NCBI RefSeq assembly: GCF_001556185.1
Contig: NZ_LSIJ01000060.1
Coordinates: forward strand, 1 to 52,804
DNA: 52,804 nucleotides
Reading direction: 5' to 3'
DNA from: Sphingomonas sp. CCH10-B3
Lineage (GTDB): Bacteria; Pseudomonadota; Alphaproteobacteria; Sphingomonadales; Sphingomonadaceae
Part shown: positions 9,060-17,777 of the stretch, piece after piece
Layout: each line of letters starts with the position of its first letter
Position numbering within the stretch: position 1 is the first letter of the stretch
The notes under the pieces: model-generated
Told to the model about the DNA's origin: nothing
What the model saw: the letters and a program-made list of their open reading frames with translations, nothing else
Database searches by the model: none
Translations under genes and position numbers: made by a program

Positions 9060-9815
9060 GTGATCAAGTCGCTGCCCTCCGCCGGCCCTGCGGTCCCGGA
9101 TATCGTCACGGGGACCGGGCCGGTCCTGTTGTTGTGCGATCACGCCGCCAATGCCGTTCCTGACGACATCGATCTGAGCATTTCCACTGCGCTACTAGAC
9201 GAACACATCGCGGTGGATATCGGTGCGGGTGCGCTGACGGTTGCGCTTGCCGCGCGTCTTGGGGCGCCGGCGGTGCTGGCGACGGTGTCGCGGCTGGTGA
9301 TTGATCTCCACCGGCCGCCCGATCACCCCGGTCTGATCCCGACGATCAGCGACGGCCATGCGATCCCCGGCAATGTCGGCGCGGACAGGCGGGCGCGGAT
9401 AGCGCGTTTCCATGCACCTTATCACAGCGCGATTGCAGAGATGGTGCGAGAGCGCCAGCCCGCGCTGATTGTCGCGATCCACAGCTTCACGCCCGCGCTG
9501 GCGATCGGTGGCGCGCCGCGGCCGTGGCCGGTCGGGATCCTGTATAACCGCGACACGCGGGCAGCGCGGCTGGCGATGGAGATGCTACGCGCGCAGGGCC
9601 TGCTGGTCGGTGACAACGAGCCCTATTCGGGGCGGCAGCTCAATATGACGCTCAACCGCCATGCCGAGGCGAACGGCATCCCCAGCTTCGCGGTCGAAGT
9701 CCGCAATGACGGTATCGCGACAGCAGCGGGTGTCCAGCAATGGGCCGAAACGCTCGCACCGCTGCTGCCGACGATCGCGGCGAGGCTGGCGCCGGTCGCC
9801 GCCGCCGGGCTATAG
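9060..9815 (+). CDS. N-formylglutamate amidohydrolase family protein
   Basis: Members of this zinc-dependent family (FGase, PF05013) release formate or a related acyl group from N-formyl-glutamate and similar amides. The 251-residue protein shows 'LLLCDHAANAVP', 'RPPDHPGLIP', 'FHAPYHSAIAEMV' and 'VAIHSFTPAL', which carry the family's conserved His and Glu/Asp residues. The start is GTG 9060, with GGAGGG close upstream; the frame is open further up, but that part is not recognisable. A gap of 169 bp without a gene separates it from ispE. No histidine-degradation gene (hutH, hutU, hutI) is near, so the substrate is uncertain. It is the first of four closely packed genes. Confidence 0.88.
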   Translation: MIKSLPSAGPAVPDIVTGTGPVLLLCDHAANAVPDDIDLSISTALLDEHIAVDIGAGALTVALAARLGAPAVLATVSRLVIDLHRPPDHPGLIPTISDGHAIPGNVGADRRARIARFHAPYHSAIAEMVRERQPALIVAIHSFTPALAIGGAPRPWPVGILYNRDTRAARLAMEMLRAQGLLVGDNEPYSGRQLNMTLNRHAEANGIPSFAVEVRNDGIATAAGVQQWAETLAPLLPTIAARLAPVAAAGL

Positions 9816-9822
9816 CCGCGCC

Positions 9823-10221
9823 ATGCGTTTCCTGATCCTGTTGCCGCTGCTGCTCGCCGGATGTGGGCAGCCCCAGTCAAGTGCCGATGTGCTGACCAAG
9901 GCCGAGGCTCGCCAAGGTGCCGAGGCTGATGAGGCGGGCCGCATCCTGTGCGCGCACGACGGAGCGAGCGACTTCACGCGCACCTGCACCCTCGACCGGG
10001 TGACAAGCCCCGACGGGTTGGTGCTGACCGTCGGCCATCCCGATGGCGGCTTCCACCGGCTGCTGGTGACGAAGGACGGGCGCGGCGTGGTCGCCGCCGA
10101 TGGCGCGGAAGTCGCCAAAGTGAGCATCGTCGGCGCCGACCAGATCGAAGTCGCGCTAGGGGACGATCGCTACCGGCTGCCTGCGACGGTGAAGAGCAAG
10201 GCTGCCCAGGCGGGGCAATGA
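9823..10221 (+). CDS. Small lipoprotein, function unknown
   Basis: The 132-residue protein has a short lipoprotein signal sequence, MRFLILLPLLLAGCGQP, with the lipobox LAGC and Cys14 as the modified residue. The mature part contains 'RILCAHDGASDFTRTCTLDRV', with two cysteines that may pair, and a repeated beta-strand pattern (GLVLTVGHPDGGFHRLLV, GADQIEVALGDDRYRLP). I do not recognise the family. It starts seven bases after the amidohydrolase, and its TGA overlaps the ATG of nnr (ATGA), so translation is coupled to both neighbours. The mature protein would sit in the outer membrane or inner membrane, facing the periplasm. Confidence 0.85.
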   Translation: MRFLILLPLLLAGCGQPQSSADVLTKAEARQGAEADEAGRILCAHDGASDFTRTCTLDRVTSPDGLVLTVGHPDGGFHRLLVTKDGRGVVAADGAEVAKVSIVGADQIEVALGDDRYRLPATVKSKAAQAGQ

Positions 10222-11645
10222 CCGGCATCGACGGCCAGCCGATTCTCACTGCCGCCCAGATGCGCGCGGCAGAAGCAGCAGCAATCACGGCCGGCACCAG
10301 CGTCGATTCGCTGATGGAGCAGGCGGGTGCTGGCGTGGCGGAGGCGGTCTGGCGCTTCGGTGGCGGCGCTCCCGTGCTAATTCTGTGCGGTCCGGGCAAT
10401 AATGGCGGCGACGGCTATGTCGCCGCCCGCATCCTGCGCGCGCGCGGCGTCGATGTGAGGGTGGCTGCTACCGGTGTGCCCGCCAGCGAGGTTGCCGCTC
10501 GCGCGCGCGCCGCGTGGGACGGACCCGTCGACGACATTGCGACGGCCGCTGCAGCGCCGGTGCTGGTCGATGCGCTGTTCGGGACCGGGCTCAGCCGCGC
10601 GCTCGATGACGCGCTGGTCGATCGAGCCAATGCCTTGCAGCACCAGGCGCAGCGATCGATCGCGGTCGATTTACCGAGCGGGCTTGATGCCGATACCGGC
10701 GATCTGCTGCGGGCGTCGCTGGCGCCGTTCGACCTGACGCTGGCGCTGGGCGCGATCAAGCCGGTGCATGTTCTCGCGCCTTCAGCTGCGCTTTGCGGCG
10801 CCGTGCGCGTGGTTCCCTTGCCGGTTGCGCCGCTGGCCGGCGCGCAGACACGGGTGATCGGTGAGCCATTCCTGATCGAGCCTGACAGCAGTAGCACCAA
10901 ATATACCCGCGGCATGGTCGTGGTGATCGGCGGCGCGATGCCGGGTGCGGCCGCGCTGGCGGCAGCGGCGGCATTGCGTGGCGGCGCGGGCTATGTCCTC
11001 CACCTCGTCGAGGCCATGCCGGCGGGCGTGCCGCACGCGGTTGTGCACCGCCGCTGGGCGCCCGAAGCGCTAAATGACGCAAGGATCGGGGTAGTGCTGG
11101 TCGGGCCGGGGCTGGGCCGCGACGATGCGGCGCGCGGCAAGCTCGACGTGGCACTGGCCAGCGACCACCCGCTCGTTATCGATGGCGATGCACTCCACTT
11201 GCTCGGCGACCGGTCGTTCCACGATCGTGCAGCACCCGTGGTGCTGACTCCGCATGGCGGCGAATTCAGCGCTTTGTTCGGCGCTTGGAGCGGCAGCAAG
11301 ATCGACGCGACGCGCGCCGCCGCCGCGCGGATCGGCGCGGTGGTGGTGTTCAAGGGAGCGGACACAGTCATCGCCGACCCGTCGGGCCGAGCGATCGTGG
11401 CCCCCCACGGGTCGCCTTGGCTGGCAACCGCGGGGACGGGCGACGTCCTTGCCGGCATAGTGGCGGCAATGGCGACAGGCGCGAGCCATACGTGGTTCGG
11501 TTTCCCCGATGCCCCTGATTGGATCGCTCGGGCTCGTATTGAGACGGCGGTCTGGCTGCACGCCGCCGCCGCGCGTCGGGCCGGCCCGGGGCTGATCGCC
11601 GACGATCTGCTGCCCGCCATCACTGCCGTGATTGCCGGCCGATGA
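10218..11645 (+). CDS. nnr: Bifunctional NAD(P)H-hydrate epimerase/dehydratase
   Basis: Nnr repairs hydrated NADH and NADPH. The N-terminal YjeF_N domain interconverts the R and S forms, and the C-terminal ribokinase-fold domain dehydrates the S form using ADP. The 475-residue protein has 'CGPGNNGGDGYVAAR' at about residues 57-71 in the epimerase half. The dehydratase half has 'YTRGMVVVIGGAMPGAAALAA' around residue 225, 'LTPHGGEFSALFG', and 'GTGDVLAGIVAAM' at residues 406-418, which holds the catalytic Asp. Length and domain order are standard for the bacterial fusion. The ATG at 10218 overlaps the lipoprotein's stop as ATGA, and the same overlap links it to the methyltransferase downstream. 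Confidence 0.95.
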   Translation: MTGIDGQPILTAAQMRAAEAAAITAGTSVDSLMEQAGAGVAEAVWRFGGGAPVLILCGPGNNGGDGYVAARILRARGVDVRVAATGVPASEVAARARAAWDGPVDDIATAAAAPVLVDALFGTGLSRALDDALVDRANALQHQAQRSIAVDLPSGLDADTGDLLRASLAPFDLTLALGAIKPVHVLAPSAALCGAVRVVPLPVAPLAGAQTRVIGEPFLIEPDSSSTKYTRGMVVVIGGAMPGAAALAAAAALRGGAGYVLHLVEAMPAGVPHAVVHRRWAPEALNDARIGVVLVGPGLGRDDAARGKLDVALASDHPLVIDGDALHLLGDRSFHDRAAPVVLTPHGGEFSALFGAWSGSKIDATRAAAARIGAVVVFKGADTVIADPSGRAIVAPHGSPWLATAGTGDVLAGIVAAMATGASHTWFGFPDAPDWIARARIETAVWLHAAAARRAGPGLIADDLLPAITAVIAGR

Positions 11646-12829
11646 GCGAGCAGGACCGCATCGTCCGGGTCGCCGCGCGCGGGGATGGCGTGACCGCCGA
11701 CGGCCGCCATGCCGCGCTCGCTGCCCCCGGCGACTGGCTGCGCGCCGATGGTTCGGTCGAGCCGGGACCCAACCGCCAGACGCCGCCCTGCCGCCACTTT
11801 CCGACCTGCGGCGGCTGCCAGCTCCAGCATCTGGGCGATGCGGCTTATGCCGATTTCGTGCGCGACCGGGTGATCGGCGGGCTCGCCGCGCAAGGGCTCG
11901 ACACCGCGGTGCGACCCGCGATCGTATCGCCGCCGCGCACCCGGCGCCGCGCGACGTTCCATGCGGAGAAGTTGGGCAAGCTGGTGATCGGCTTCAGCGA
12001 GCAGGGCAGCCATGCGCTGGTCGATCTGAGCGAATGCCATATCCTTGATCCGCGCTTGTTCGCGCTAGTCGCGCCGCTCAGGCGGCTGCTGCCGCCCTTG
12101 ATGCGGCCCAAGCGCCGGGTCGAGATCGTCATGACGCTGGCGGATCAGGGCGTCGACCTGTTGCTGCGCGGGGTCGAGGCCGATGGGCTGGCGGCGGCGG
12201 AAGCGCTGTCGGCGTTCGGGCAGGCGCAGGGTCTCGCGCGGCTGTCGATCGACGGCGGGCTGGGCGTCGAGACACGCTATGAGCCGGTCGAGGCGACGGT
12301 GACGCTCGGCGGGCTGGCGGTGCCGCTGCCACCGGGCGCCTTCCTGCAGGCGACGCCCGAGGGCGAGGCGGCGCTGGTCGCGGCAGTGCGCGAGGCGGTC
12401 GGGGGCGCGACGACGGTCGCCGACCTCTTCGCGGGCCTTGGCACCTTCGCGCTCGCGCTGTCGGGCAAGGTTTACGCGGCGGAAGGCGCGCGCGATGCCT
12501 TCTTCGCGCTGAAGGCGGCAGCAGGGCGCGCGCAGCGGCAAGTGTTCGCCGAGCACCGCGATCTGTTCCGCCGCCCGCTGATGCCCGCTGAGCTCGACCG
12601 CTTCGCCGCGATCGTGCTCGATCCGCCGCGCGCGGGCGCACGCGAGCAGGCCGAGCAACTGGCGGCGAGCAAGGCGCCGGTGATCGCCTATGTTTCCTGC
12701 AACCCGAGCAGCTTCGCGCGCGATGCGAAGACAATTTGCGAAGGTGGCTACCGGCTGGACTGGGTCCAGCCGGTCGGGCAGTTCCGCTGGTCGACGCATG
12801 TCGAGCTGGTCGGACGGTTCAGCCGGTGA
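11642..12829 (+). CDS. Fe-S-containing RNA m5U methyltransferase (RlmD/TrmA-like)
   Basis: This 395-residue protein transfers a methyl group from SAM to a uridine C5, probably in 23S rRNA. The Fe-S ligands fit Cys50, Cys56, Cys59 (CRHFPTCGGC) and Cys132 (SECHILD), which is the RlmD/RumA pattern. The SAM site is 'VADLFAGLGTFALAL', and the catalytic cysteine is Cys353 in 'YVSCNPSSFARD'. The N-terminal TRAM part is short. Whether it modifies the RlmD site, the RlmC site or another cannot be read from the sequence. It starts at the ATGA overlap with nnr and ends the operon; the inverted repeat at 12855-12949 lies just downstream. Confidence 0.9.
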   Translation: MSEQDRIVRVAARGDGVTADGRHAALAAPGDWLRADGSVEPGPNRQTPPCRHFPTCGGCQLQHLGDAAYADFVRDRVIGGLAAQGLDTAVRPAIVSPPRTRRRATFHAEKLGKLVIGFSEQGSHALVDLSECHILDPRLFALVAPLRRLLPPLMRPKRRVEIVMTLADQGVDLLLRGVEADGLAAAEALSAFGQAQGLARLSIDGGLGVETRYEPVEATVTLGGLAVPLPPGAFLQATPEGEAALVAAVREAVGGATTVADLFAGLGTFALALSGKVYAAEGARDAFFALKAAAGRAQRQVFAEHRDLFRRPLMPAELDRFAAIVLDPPRAGAREQAEQLAASKAPVIAYVSCNPSSFARDAKTICEGGYRLDWVQPVGQFRWSTHVELVGRFSR

Positions 12830-12854
12830 GCCGCAGATAGCGCGACGCACCTCT

Positions 12855-12949
12855 CCCCGTTCGCCCTGAGCTTGTCGAAGGGCCGTCCTTCCTTTGCCTC
12901 CGGCTTGCGAAAGAAGAACGGTGCTTCGACAAGCTCAGCACGAACGGGG
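12855..12949. repeat. Inverted repeat of the sphingomonad intergenic type
   Basis: Two 26-base arms, 12855-12880 and 12924-12949, are reverse complements with two mismatches. The core is gagcttgtcgaag on one arm and cttcgacaagctc on the other. The 43-base spacer contains a pyrimidine-rich then purine-rich tract. It lies between the tail-to-tail ends of the methyltransferase gene and truA, so it could also act as a two-way terminator. From memory, sequences like gagcttgtcgaag occur many times between genes of Sphingomonas-type genomes. I see this one only once here. Confidence 0.85.
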
Positions 12950-12969
12950 CGGGTGGTAGCACGCCAAGC

Positions 12970-13710
12970 TCAGGGATAATCCGCGCGGAGGAAGAACAGC
13001 CCGTCGGGCGGGGCATTGAGGCCGAGCGCGGCGCGGTCGCGGGCTTCGAGCGCGGCGCTTATGTCGTCGGGGGACCATTTCCCCTGGCCGACGAGCGCGA
13101 GGCACCCGACCATCGACCGCACCTGATGATGCAGGAACGAGCGCGCCGACGCGAAGACGCGGATCGTCTCCCCGTCGCGCACCACCTCGAGCCGGTCGAG
13201 TGTGCGCAGCGGGCTGTCGGCCTGGCAATGCACCGATCGGAACGTGGTGAAATCATGCCGCCCGACCAGTCGCGCCGCCCCCGCCGCCATCGCGTCGGCA
13301 TCGAGATCGGCGGGCACGCGCCACGCGAGTCCCTTGTCGAAGGTCAGCGGCGCGCGGCGGTTGGCGATGCGATATTCGTAATGGCGCGCGGTGCACGAAA
13401 AGCGCGCGTGCCAGTCGTCGGGGACGATCTCGCAGCCGAGAATCGCGATCGGGGCAGGGCGGAGCAGTGCGTTGAGACCCTCCATCAGCCGGAACGGGGT
13501 GATTGCGCGCGCGATGTCGACATGCGCGCGCATGCCCGCTGCGTGGACGCCGGCATCGGTGCGGCCGGCGGCGTGGACGGCGGTGTCCTCGCGGACGATG
13601 CGGACGATCGCTTCCTCGATTGCCTGCTGGACGCTGGGGCCGTGTGCCTGCCGCTGCCAGCCCATGAAGGGGCGGCCGTCATATTCGACCGTCAGCGCGA
13701 AGCGCGTCAC
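12970..13710 (-). CDS. truA: tRNA pseudouridine(38-40) synthase
   Basis: TruA isomerises uridine to pseudouridine at positions 38-40 of the tRNA anticodon arm. The 246-residue protein has the catalytic Asp52 in '[11 protein letters not shown]', the N-terminal '[16 protein letters not shown]', and the C-terminal '[13 protein letters not shown]'. The start is GTG 13710, which forms a GTGA overlap with the stop of fmt; a longer open frame upstream belongs to fmt in another frame. The fmt-truA pair is common in alphaproteobacteria. The gene ends close to the inverted repeat. Confidence 0.95.
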   Translation of the reverse strand: MTRFALTVEYDGRPFMGWQRQAHGPSVQQAIEEAIVRIVREDTAVHAAGRTDAGVHAAGMRAHVDIARAITPFRLMEGLNALLRPAPIAILGCEIVPDDWHARFSCTARHYEYRIANRRAPLTFDKGLAWRVPADLDADAMAAGAARLVGRHDFTTFRSVHCQADSPLRTLDRLEVVRDGETIRVFASARSFLHHQVRSMVGCLALVGQGKWSPDDISAALEARDRAALGLNAPPDGLFFLRADYP

Positions 13711-14615
13711 GTGAGGCGGGTGCCGGCGGGGATGGGAAAGCCGCGCAGCAACTCGGCTGACGTCATGACACCACGTCCAGCTCGCTGGAGGAGCGTAGGA
13801 CTGAGCGCGGTGCCACTGCCGCAGGCGATGGTGAGCGTGTCGTCCACCACCTCGCCAGCCGCGCCAGCCGCGACGGCAACTTGGGCAGCGAGCAGTTTCA
13901 CACGCTCCCCCGCGACCTCGAACCAAGCCCCCGGCGTCGGATGGAACGCGCGGACCTGGCGTTCGATCGCCTCGGCGGGCTGGGTCCAGTCGATGCGGGC
14001 TTCGGCTTTGTCGATCTTGGCCGCGTAGGTGACGCCGTCCTCGGGCTGCGGCACCGGCGGGTAGGCAGCGAGATCGCGCAGCACTTCGACCATCAGCCGC
14101 GCACCCATCGCGCTCAGTTGGTCGGTAAGCGCGCCAGCCGTCTTGCCGTCGACCGGCGTCGCCTCGCGCAGCCGTACCGGCCCGGTATCGAGCCCGGCTT
14201 CCATGTCCATGATGCACACGCCGGTTTCGGCATCGCCCGCGAGGATCGCGCGCTGGATCGGCGCCGCCCCGCGCCACCGCGGCAGCAGCGAGGCATGGAC
14301 GTTGATGCAACCGTGCCGGGGGGCCGCGAGGACCGGCCTGGGCAGGATCAGGCCATAAGCCGCGACCACTGCGACGTCGGCGCCGAGCGCCGCGAAATCG
14401 GCCTGTGCCTGCGGATCGCGCAAGGTTAGCGGGGTGCGCACCGGGATGCACAAGGCGTCCGCCGCCGCATGCACCGGGGTGGGCGCGAGCGCCTTGCCGC
14501 GACCGGCGGGGCGAGGCGGCTGGCTGTAGCTGGCCACCACCTCGTGCCCGGCATCGACCAAGGCCCGCAGCACCGGCACCGAAAAGTCGGGCGTTCCCAT
14601 GAAGACGATCCGCAT
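13707..14615 (-). CDS. fmt: Methionyl-tRNA formyltransferase
   Basis: Fmt adds a formyl group from 10-formyl-tetrahydrofolate to initiator Met-tRNA. The 302-residue protein begins '[16 protein letters not shown]' and has the catalytic Asn105, His107 and Asp143 in '[17 protein letters not shown]' and 'GLDTGPV', with the SLLP motif at 109-112. The C-terminal OB-fold domain spans about 205-300. I chose ATG 14615 since it gives the family's exact N-terminus and has GGAAG upstream. The frame is open a further 36 bp. In most bacteria def sits next to fmt; here def is at 15297 on the other strand, beyond recR. Confidence 0.96.
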   Translation of the reverse strand: MRIVFMGTPDFSVPVLRALVDAGHEVVASYSQPPRPAGRGKALAPTPVHAAADALCIPVRTPLTLRDPQAQADFAALGADVAVVAAYGLILPRPVLAAPRHGCINVHASLLPRWRGAAPIQRAILAGDAETGVCIMDMEAGLDTGPVRLREATPVDGKTAGALTDQLSAMGARLMVEVLRDLAAYPPVPQPEDGVTYAAKIDKAEARIDWTQPAEAIERQVRAFHPTPGAWFEVAGERVKLLAAQVAVAAGAAGEVVDDTLTIACGSGTALSPTLLQRAGRGVMTSAELLRGFPIPAGTRLT

Positions 14616-14668
14616 CGCGCTTCCATCAACGCTTGGCAGGGGGCGATGCAAGCCCTTATCTGGACCGC

Positions 14669-15265
14669 ATGGCTTCCCCCGAAATCGACGCCCTCACGCA
14701 GGCGCTGGCCAAGCTTCCCGGGCTTGGGCCGCGATCGGCGCGGCGCGCGGTGCTGCACTTGCTCAAGAAGCGCGAGACTGCACTCGAACCCCTGCTGGCT
14801 GCGCTGGCCGCAGTATCCGACCGGCTGACGCGCTGTTCGACCTGCGGCAATGTCGACACCACCGATCCGTGCGGCATCTGTGCCGACCCGCGCCGCGATC
14901 CGCGCGCGCTGTGCGTGGTCGAGGAAGTCGCCGATCTCTGGGCACTCGATCGGTCGCGGCTGTTTCCGGGCAAGTTCCACGTGCTTGGCGGCAAATTGTC
15001 GGCACTCGACGGCGTACGGCCCGAGGATTTGAGCATCGATGCGCTCGTCCGCCGGATCGAGGCGGGCGGGATCGACGAAGTCGTGCTCGCGATGAACGCG
15101 ACGCTCGAAGGCCAGACCACCGCGCATTACATCGCCGACCGGATCGAGCGGTTCCCGGTGCGGATCACCCAGCTTGCGCATGGCCTGCCGGTTGGGGGCG
15201 AACTCGATTATCTCGACGAAGGAACGCTTGCCCAGGCACTGCGCGCAAGGCGCCCGGTTACTTGA
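14669..15265 (+). CDS. recR: Recombination protein RecR
   Basis: RecR works with RecF and RecO in loading RecA at gaps in DNA. The 198-residue length is normal. The N-terminal helix-hairpin-helix has '[18 protein letters not shown]', the zinc finger is Cys56-x2-Cys59 and Cys68-x2-Cys71, and a Toprim domain starts at '[13 protein letters not shown]'. The C-terminal part contains '[26 protein letters not shown]'. ATG 14669 is preferred over a TTG at 14633. It is divergent from fmt with 53 bp between the starts, and def follows 31 bp downstream. Confidence 0.96.
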   Translation: MASPEIDALTQALAKLPGLGPRSARRAVLHLLKKRETALEPLLAALAAVSDRLTRCSTCGNVDTTDPCGICADPRRDPRALCVVEEVADLWALDRSRLFPGKFHVLGGKLSALDGVRPEDLSIDALVRRIEAGGIDEVVLAMNATLEGQTTAHYIADRIERFPVRITQLAHGLPVGGELDYLDEGTLAQALRARRPVT

Positions 15266-15296
15266 CGATTCCCCCGGTCAATCCTAGCTGAACCCC

Positions 15297-15821
15297 ATGG
15301 CCGTCCTTCCGATCATCGAGATTCCCGATCCGCGTCTGCGCACCATTTCGGCGCCCGTCGCCGAAGTGACCGACGCGACGCGCGCGCTGATCGCCGACAT
15401 GTTCGACAGCATGTATGCCGCGCGCGGCATCGGTCTGGCCGCGATCCAGATCGGCGTGCCCGAGCGCGTGCTGGTGATCGACCTTCAGGAAGAGGGCGAG
15501 GACGGCAAGCCGGTGAAGGCTCCGCGCGTCTTCATCAATCCCGAGATCGTCGAGACCGCGCCCGAGCTGAACGTCTATACCGAAGGCTGCCTGTCGGTGC
15601 CCGATCAGTATGCCGATGTCGAACGCCCCGCGACCTGCCGCGTGCGGTGGCTCGACGAACAGGGTGTCGCCCATGACGAACAGCTCGACGGGCTGCTCGC
15701 GACCTGCATCCAGCATGAGATGGATCACCTCGAAGGCATCGTCTTCATCGACCATCTGTCGCGACTGAAGCGCGAGATGGTGCTGAAGAAACTCGCCAAG
15801 GCACGCAAGGCGGCTGCCTGA
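15297..15821 (+). CDS. def: Peptide deformylase
   Basis: Def removes the N-formyl group from new proteins. The 174-residue protein has all three family motifs: GIGLAAIQIG (residues 44-53), EGCLSVP (96-102, with metal ligand Cys98) and QHEMDHLEG (139-147, with His140, Glu141 and His144). It is a type I enzyme. It follows recR by 31 bp and may share its mRNA. The GST-fold gene comes 61 bp later and has its own good ribosome site. Confidence 0.97.
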   Translation: MAVLPIIEIPDPRLRTISAPVAEVTDATRALIADMFDSMYAARGIGLAAIQIGVPERVLVIDLQEEGEDGKPVKAPRVFINPEIVETAPELNVYTEGCLSVPDQYADVERPATCRVRWLDEQGVAHDEQLDGLLATCIQHEMDHLEGIVFIDHLSRLKREMVLKKLAKARKAAA

Positions 15822-15882
15822 GCGCTTGCGCAGGGCCGCATAGCCGGTCCACATCCTCTCCCGACAATCGGGGAGGAAAGAT

Positions 15883-17007
15883 GTGACCGCCAAGCTGTTC
15901 GGCATGCCCGGCTCGCTCTATACGGCGCGGGCGCGCAGCTATCTGATCAAGCAGCGGATCGATTTCGAGGAAGCGATCCCCGCTGATCCAGCCTGGCCCG
16001 CGATCACGCAGGCGGTCGGGCGCTGGATCATCCCGGTGCTGGTGTTGCCCGACGGCACGATCATCCAGGACGGCGTTGCGATCATCGATCATTATGAAGC
16101 GCAGGGCGTGCGCATGCCGGCCGACCCCGATACGCCGGTTCACCGCGCGATCGGCCATTTGTTCGAGATGTTCGGCGGCGAGGGGATGCTGCGCGCGGCG
16201 ATGCATTATCGCTGGAATTTCGATGCGCAGAATCTCGCCTTCCTGCGGCGCGATTTTGTGAGCGGCCTGATGCCGCAGGCGGCCGGTGATGCCGAGGCGG
16301 CGGTCTTCGCCGCCGCCAGCGGTCGGATGCGCAAGGCGGGGCTGAGTTTCGGCATCGAGCCCGAGACCATCCCGACGATCGAGGCGAGCTATCTCGACTT
16401 GCTGGCCCTGCTCGACGCGCATTTTGCCGCTTATCCCTATCTGCTTGGCGGGCGGCCGACTCGCGGCGATTATGGCCTGATCGCACCGCTCTATCCGCAT
16501 CTGGGGCGCGATCCGCATCCCGCGACGATCATGAAATCGGGCTATCACCATGTCTGGCGCTGGGTGGAGCGGATGAATTCAGCCCAAGCGCAGCTCGGCG
16601 GACATGCCGCACGGGGAGAAGCGCTGATCGCGGGCGATAGCGTGCCGGAGACGCTGGCCGCGCTGATGCGCTTCGTGGCCGCGGATTTCCTGCCCGAACT
16701 GGCCGCGCATGTCGCGTTCGCGAACGACTGGCTGGCGGCGCGGCCTGATCTGGTGGCGGGCACCAACGGCCTCGACAATCCCGGCGCGCGGGGGATCGGC
16801 CTCGCGCAGTTCGACTGGCGCGGGCATCGGATTGCCTCGGCAGTGATGCCCTATCGCTTCTGGCTGCTCGACCGATTGCGGGCGAATGTCGCACCCGCTG
16901 CCAAGCCGACGTTTGAGGCAGCGGGGTTGGGGGCGATGCTGGCCTTGCGTACCAGCCGGCCGGTGCTGCGGCACGGCCATCTCGAAGTCTGGGGGGAGCC
17001 GCGCTAA
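15883..17007 (+). CDS. Glutathione S-transferase-fold protein, long form
   Basis: The N-terminal residues 1-80 have the thioredoxin-like GST fold ('KLFGMPGSLYTARARSYLIKQRID', 'IIPVLVLPDGTIIQDGVAIIDHYE'). The C-terminal region, from about 88, contains the helical GST domain with 'GGRPTRGDYGLIAPLYPHLG'. At 374 residues it is much longer than a standard GST (about 200-220), with an extra C-terminal part of about 130 residues whose role I do not know. The N-terminal Ser11 or Tyr13 could be the glutathione-contacting residue. The start is GTG 15883 after GGAGGAAAGAT. The gene converges with cysQ and overlaps it by 4 bp. Confidence 0.85.
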   Translation: MTAKLFGMPGSLYTARARSYLIKQRIDFEEAIPADPAWPAITQAVGRWIIPVLVLPDGTIIQDGVAIIDHYEAQGVRMPADPDTPVHRAIGHLFEMFGGEGMLRAAMHYRWNFDAQNLAFLRRDFVSGLMPQAAGDAEAAVFAAASGRMRKAGLSFGIEPETIPTIEASYLDLLALLDAHFAAYPYLLGGRPTRGDYGLIAPLYPHLGRDPHPATIMKSGYHHVWRWVERMNSAQAQLGGHAARGEALIAGDSVPETLAALMRFVAADFLPELAAHVAFANDWLAARPDLVAGTNGLDNPGARGIGLAQFDWRGHRIASAVMPYRFWLLDRLRANVAPAAKPTFEAAGLGAMLALRTSRPVLRHGHLEVWGEPR

Positions 17008-17777
17008 GCCGCCGCAATCGCTTCCAGCACCGGCTTCGCCCATTCCGGGCGGCAGATCAGCAGGTCGGGCAGCAACGGATCGGCGCAATTGTAGACGAGC
17101 GGGCTGCCGTCGATGCGCGAGGCGTGCAGCCCAGCCGCCATCGCAACGGCTGCGGGCGCGCAATTGTCCCATTCGAACTGGCCGCCCGAATGAAGGTAGA
17201 TGTCGGCCTTGCCGATCAGCACTGCCATCGCCTTGTACCCCGCCGACCCCATCGGCACGAGCACGCCGCCGATCGCATCGGCGACGGCTTGCGCGAGCAG
17301 CGGCGCGCGGGTGCGGCTGACGGCGATGCGCGGCGGGCCATCGTGGGGGGGCGGCAGCAGCGGCGGGCGCAGGCTGCAATAGGTCTTGCCCGATGCCGGC
17401 AGACACACCGCGCCCAGCGTCGGCACGCCATCGACCGCGAGCCCGACATGTACGGCATAATCGCCGAGCCGGTCCGAATAATCGCGCGTGCCGTCGAGCG
17501 GATCGATGATCCAGACGCGTCGCGCGCCGCACCGCGCGCCATCGTCGTGCGATTCCTCGGACAGGACGAAATCATGCGGTCGCGCGGCGTGGAGCCGGTC
17601 GAGGATCAGGCTGTTGGCCTCAAGGTCACCGCGCTTGCCGAGCTCGACCGGCGAGCAGGTCGCGCTCGACATGATCTCGCGGAGCAGCGCCCCGGCTTCG
17701 GTGGCAATCGTCTCGGCCAGGTCGGCATCGGCGGCATGGGCTGCGCGCACGACATCGGACGCAGCCAAAGGAGTCAC
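17004..17777 (-). CDS. cysQ: 3'(2'),5'-bisphosphate nucleotidase CysQ
   Basis: CysQ hydrolyses 3'-phosphoadenosine 5'-phosphate (PAP) to AMP and limits PAP or PAPS build-up from sulfate assimilation. The 257-residue protein has the inositol-monophosphatase fold motifs: 'LSEESHDD' (residues 72-79), '[12 protein letters not shown]' (89-100, metal ligands Asp92 and Asp95) and '[12 protein letters not shown]' around residue 199. Its start is GTG 17777, overlapping the cysNC stop as GTGA. It is the last gene of a cysD-cysNC-cysQ operon, and the arrangement fits its role in clearing PAP made after the kinase step. Confidence 0.95.
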   Translation of the reverse strand: MTPLAASDVVRAAHAADADLAETIATEAGALLREIMSSATCSPVELGKRGDLEANSLILDRLHAARPHDFVLSEESHDDGARCGARRVWIIDPLDGTRDYSDRLGDYAVHVGLAVDGVPTLGAVCLPASGKTYCSLRPPLLPPPHDGPPRIAVSRTRAPLLAQAVADAIGGVLVPMGSAGYKAMAVLIGKADIYLHSGGQFEWDNCAPAAVAMAAGLHASRIDGSPLVYNCADPLLPDLLICRPEWAKPVLEAIAAA

